A stretch of 43,040 nucleotides of DNA from Oenococcus oeni DSM 20252 = AWRIB129. GTDB lineage: Bacteria; Bacillota; Bacilli; Lactobacillales; Lactobacillaceae. The stretch's first letter is position 1. Each line of letters starts with the position of its first letter. The notes under the pieces were generated by a model. The model saw only the letters and a list, made by a program, of their open reading frames with translations. It made no database searches and was not told the DNA's origin. The stretch spans positions 95,228 to 138,267 of the forward strand of contig NZ_AQVA01000004.1 of assembly GCF_000372485.1 (NCBI RefSeq), given 5' to 3'. Made by a program: the position numbers and the translations under genes. This document shows, piece by piece, positions 41,353 through 43,040 of this stretch.

Positions 41353-42345
41353 ATGGATAAACTTGTTATCGTCATTCCGGCGTATTTCGAAGAAGAGGTT
41401 TTGGATTCTACAATTTCAACGCTCACTCAGATTCTTGAACAATTATCTGAAGAAAAGAAGATTAGCGGCGGATCGACATTATTAGTAGTTAACGATGGTT
41501 CAACCGATCAGACCTGGTCGATTATCGAAAACTATCATAAGAGCAATCACTTTGTCAGTGGAATCAACCTGAGCCGTAATTATGGCCACCAGAATGCTTT
41601 GTGGGCTGGAATGACGGCGGCCAGTGTCGATGCCGATCTGCTTATTACAATCGATGCCGATTTACAGGATGATCCAAAATCGATTATCGAGATGGTTGAT
41701 AAGTATCATGCCGGTTACGATGTTGTCTATGGCGTAAGGAACAATCGTGAAAGCGATACATTCTTTAAACGGGCCAGTGCCAATTTATTTTACAAATTGA
41801 TGAATAAACTGGGGGTTAATATAATTCCCAATCACGCGGATTTTCGTTTAATCGACCGGCGTGTCTTAAAGCAGCTTCTGCAGTTCCCGGAAAGAAATCT
41901 TTTTTTACGCGGCATGCTTCCGCTGGTTGGCTTTTCGAGTACGAAGGTCTTCTATAAGCGTCGAGCCCGCCAGGCCGGAAAATCGAAATATCCTTTGCAT
42001 AAAATGCTTTTGCTTGCTTGGGATGGAATCACTTCTTTTAGCGAAGTTCCGATTCGATCGATTATTGTTTTTGGTTTTTTGTTGGTCTTTTTGTCGGCCT
42101 TTTACGTCTTGTACGGTCTGATCCGCTGGGCAACCGGTCATACCGAAACCGGCTGGACCTCTTTGATGGTTTCAATCTGGCTGCTTGGCGGGATTCAATT
42201 AATCGTCATTGGAATCGTTGGCGAATATATCGGCAAGATTTTTAAAGAGGTCAAACGTCGGCCGCGTTTTATTATCCAAGATGATCTTTATACAAAACCA
42301 AAGCCTCCAAGAATGAAGAATTCAGATAGTTCGTCAAATGTTTAA
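41353..42345 (+). CDS. Family 2 glycosyltransferase, polyprenyl-phosphate sugar transferase (CsbB/GtrB-like)
   Basis: 330 residues. A GT-A domain comes first (VIPAYFEEEVL, VVNDGSTDQT, SRNYGHQNALWAGM, DADLQDDP with the DxD motif, RLIDRRVL), then two C-terminal membrane helices (about 235-258 and 270-295) and a basic tail. Such enzymes load a sugar onto undecaprenyl phosphate, to be flipped and used by a GT-C enzyme outside. TATAAT (41338-41343) lies nine bases before the ATG and no ribosome site is seen. It overlaps the next gene by eight bases, which encodes a GT-C-like membrane protein, so the pair probably glycosylates wall teichoic or lipoteichoic acid. Confidence 0.9.
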   Translation: MDKLVIVIPAYFEEEVLDSTISTLTQILEQLSEEKKISGGSTLLVVNDGSTDQTWSIIENYHKSNHFVSGINLSRNYGHQNALWAGMTAASVDADLLITIDADLQDDPKSIIEMVDKYHAGYDVVYGVRNNRESDTFFKRASANLFYKLMNKLGVNIIPNHADFRLIDRRVLKQLLQFPERNLFLRGMLPLVGFSSTKVFYKRRARQAGKSKYPLHKMLLLAWDGITSFSEVPIRSIIVFGFLLVFLSAFYVLYGLIRWATGHTETGWTSLMVSIWLLGGIQLIVIGIVGEYIGKIFKEVKRRPRFIIQDDLYTKPKPPRMKNSDSSSNV

Positions 42346-43040
42346 AAGATTAAAAGTTATTTTCGCTTTCAAACAATTACTAATCGTTTTATTGTCAATT
42401 GCGATGTTGATCGGGGTTGCTTGTAATCTGGTCTATCCCTTTGAAAATACTAGTTCGCTGATCCTTTTGCCAATTGTTTTTATCGGTCCGCTGTTGGTCT
42501 TTTTTCTTTATCGCTATTTAAAAAAACTACCGCCGTTCTTGTTAAAAAGAATTATCCTGATCGCTTTTTTAATCATGGTGCTAGTTCAGATTTACGTTTT
42601 TTCGGCAATGCCGGCGACGATTTATCATGACCCCTTTCGGGTTATTCAGGAGGCCGAACAGGTCAGTACCGGAGATATCGACTGGACCAGTGATTATTTT
42701 TGGCGTTATCCGAATAACGTTCCGCTAACGGCCCTGGTTGGTTTCTGGTTTAAGTTAACCAACCTTCTGGGCTTGACGCCTAATCTGGCCATTCACATCC
42801 TGAGCCTGTTGTTTCTCGATTCAATGATAATCATTTTATTGATGACGGCGAAGAAAATTACTGGTAATTTGGCTTTGCCGTTTATCGGTCAACTTTTTTT
42901 CTTATTGAGCCCCTATGCCTATACCTATAATCTTCAGGTCTTTTATTCCGATTTGCCAATTTATTTTTCGATCTCGGCGTTGTTGTTAATTGTCTTAAAG
43001 TGGCAAAAAGCGGATTTTAAATCAAAGAAATGGCGTTTTT
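42338..43040 (+). CDS. GT-C-like multi-membrane glycosyltransferase (3' partial)
   Basis: It starts inside the end of the GT2 gene (ATG at 42338) and runs off the window with 234 codons visible. At least five hydrophobic segments are seen: about residues 14-31, 41-58, 71-88, 156-172 and 192-210. A long extracellular loop after the third helix holds acidic residues (HDPFRVIQEAEQ), as in GT-C enzymes where an Asp/Glu in the first large loop is catalytic. The family is inferred from topology and from pairing with the lipid-linked sugar transferase. Its base composition is slightly more G+C-rich than that of the accessory genes upstream. Confidence 0.75.
   Translation, partial: MFKRLKVIFAFKQLLIVLLSIAMLIGVACNLVYPFENTSSLILLPIVFIGPLLVFFLYRYLKKLPPFLLKRIILIAFLIMVLVQIYVFSAMPATIYHDPFRVIQEAEQVSTGDIDWTSDYFWRYPNNVPLTALVGFWFKLTNLLGLTPNLAIHILSLLFLDSMIIILLMTAKKITGNLALPFIGQLFFLLSPYAYTYNLQVFYSDLPIYFSISALLLIVLKWQKADFKSKKWRF

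Overview
The window looks like chromosomal DNA of a low-G+C Gram-positive lactic acid bacterium. The order pth-mfd-S4 protein-divIC-tilS-hpt-ftsH-hslO-lysS is the classic Firmicutes/Lactobacillales cell-division and tRNA block. Small LAB-type membrane proteins, a Pip/YhgE protein and a GW-repeat lysozyme fit the same group. Oenococcus or a close Leuconostocaceae relative is my best guess. The species cannot be fixed from sequence reading alone.

Region by region. (1) Positions 1-5430 hold the 3' part of an RluA-type pseudouridine synthase, a Ser/Asn-Thr-repeat surface protein translationally linked to a membrane protein, and a TetR regulator paired with a Pip/YhgE membrane protein; the last two share the same palindromic operator. 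(2) Positions 5476-18060 are the housekeeping block: nicotinamide phosphoribosyltransferase, peptidyl-tRNA hydrolase, Mfd, an S4 RNA-binding protein, DivIC, a short TilS, Hpt, FtsH, an Hsp33 with no cysteine at all, and LysS. (3) Positions 18106-20240 hold a small membrane protein, a DHA2-like MFS exporter on the minus strand and two tRNA genes (Asn-GTT, Thr-CGT) with a strong terminator. (4) Positions 20354-28953 are an accessory region: an Rgg-like regulator, a DUF805 protein, a three-gene MacA/MacB-like exporter, and then a more A+T-rich cluster that I read as a class I circular bacteriocin system. That cluster has an 82-residue cationic precursor ending in ...LAW, a large multi-membrane protein, a SpoIIM/DUF95 protein, another membrane protein and an ABC ATPase. 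(5) Positions 29162-33336 encode a secreted GH25 lysozyme with five GW-like repeats, a GNAT acetyltransferase and an alpha/beta hydrolase. (6) Positions 33413-38345 are a beta-L-arabinofuranoside-type catabolic locus: AraC regulator, GPH symporter and GH127 enzyme, with a cre site. All three genes are broken by small indels. (7) Positions 38407-43040 hold a VanX-like dipeptidase, a TetR regulator divergent from a zinc-type dehydrogenase, and a GT2 glycosyltransferase overlapping a GT-C-like membrane protein that runs off the window.

The most notable points are the circular bacteriocin cluster with an AS-48 EFGH-like exporter beside it; the cysteine-free Hsp33; and four independent short-tract frameshifts within about 10 kb. 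Three of the four are 7-base A/T runs where 8 would restore the frame, and one is a (TA)4 tract where (TA)5 would. Intact 8-base runs elsewhere in the window argue against a uniform homopolymer sequencing artefact but do not exclude error. Several genes also lack a Shine-Dalgarno sequence and begin directly after a -10-like hexamer, which suggests leaderless or near-leaderless transcripts.
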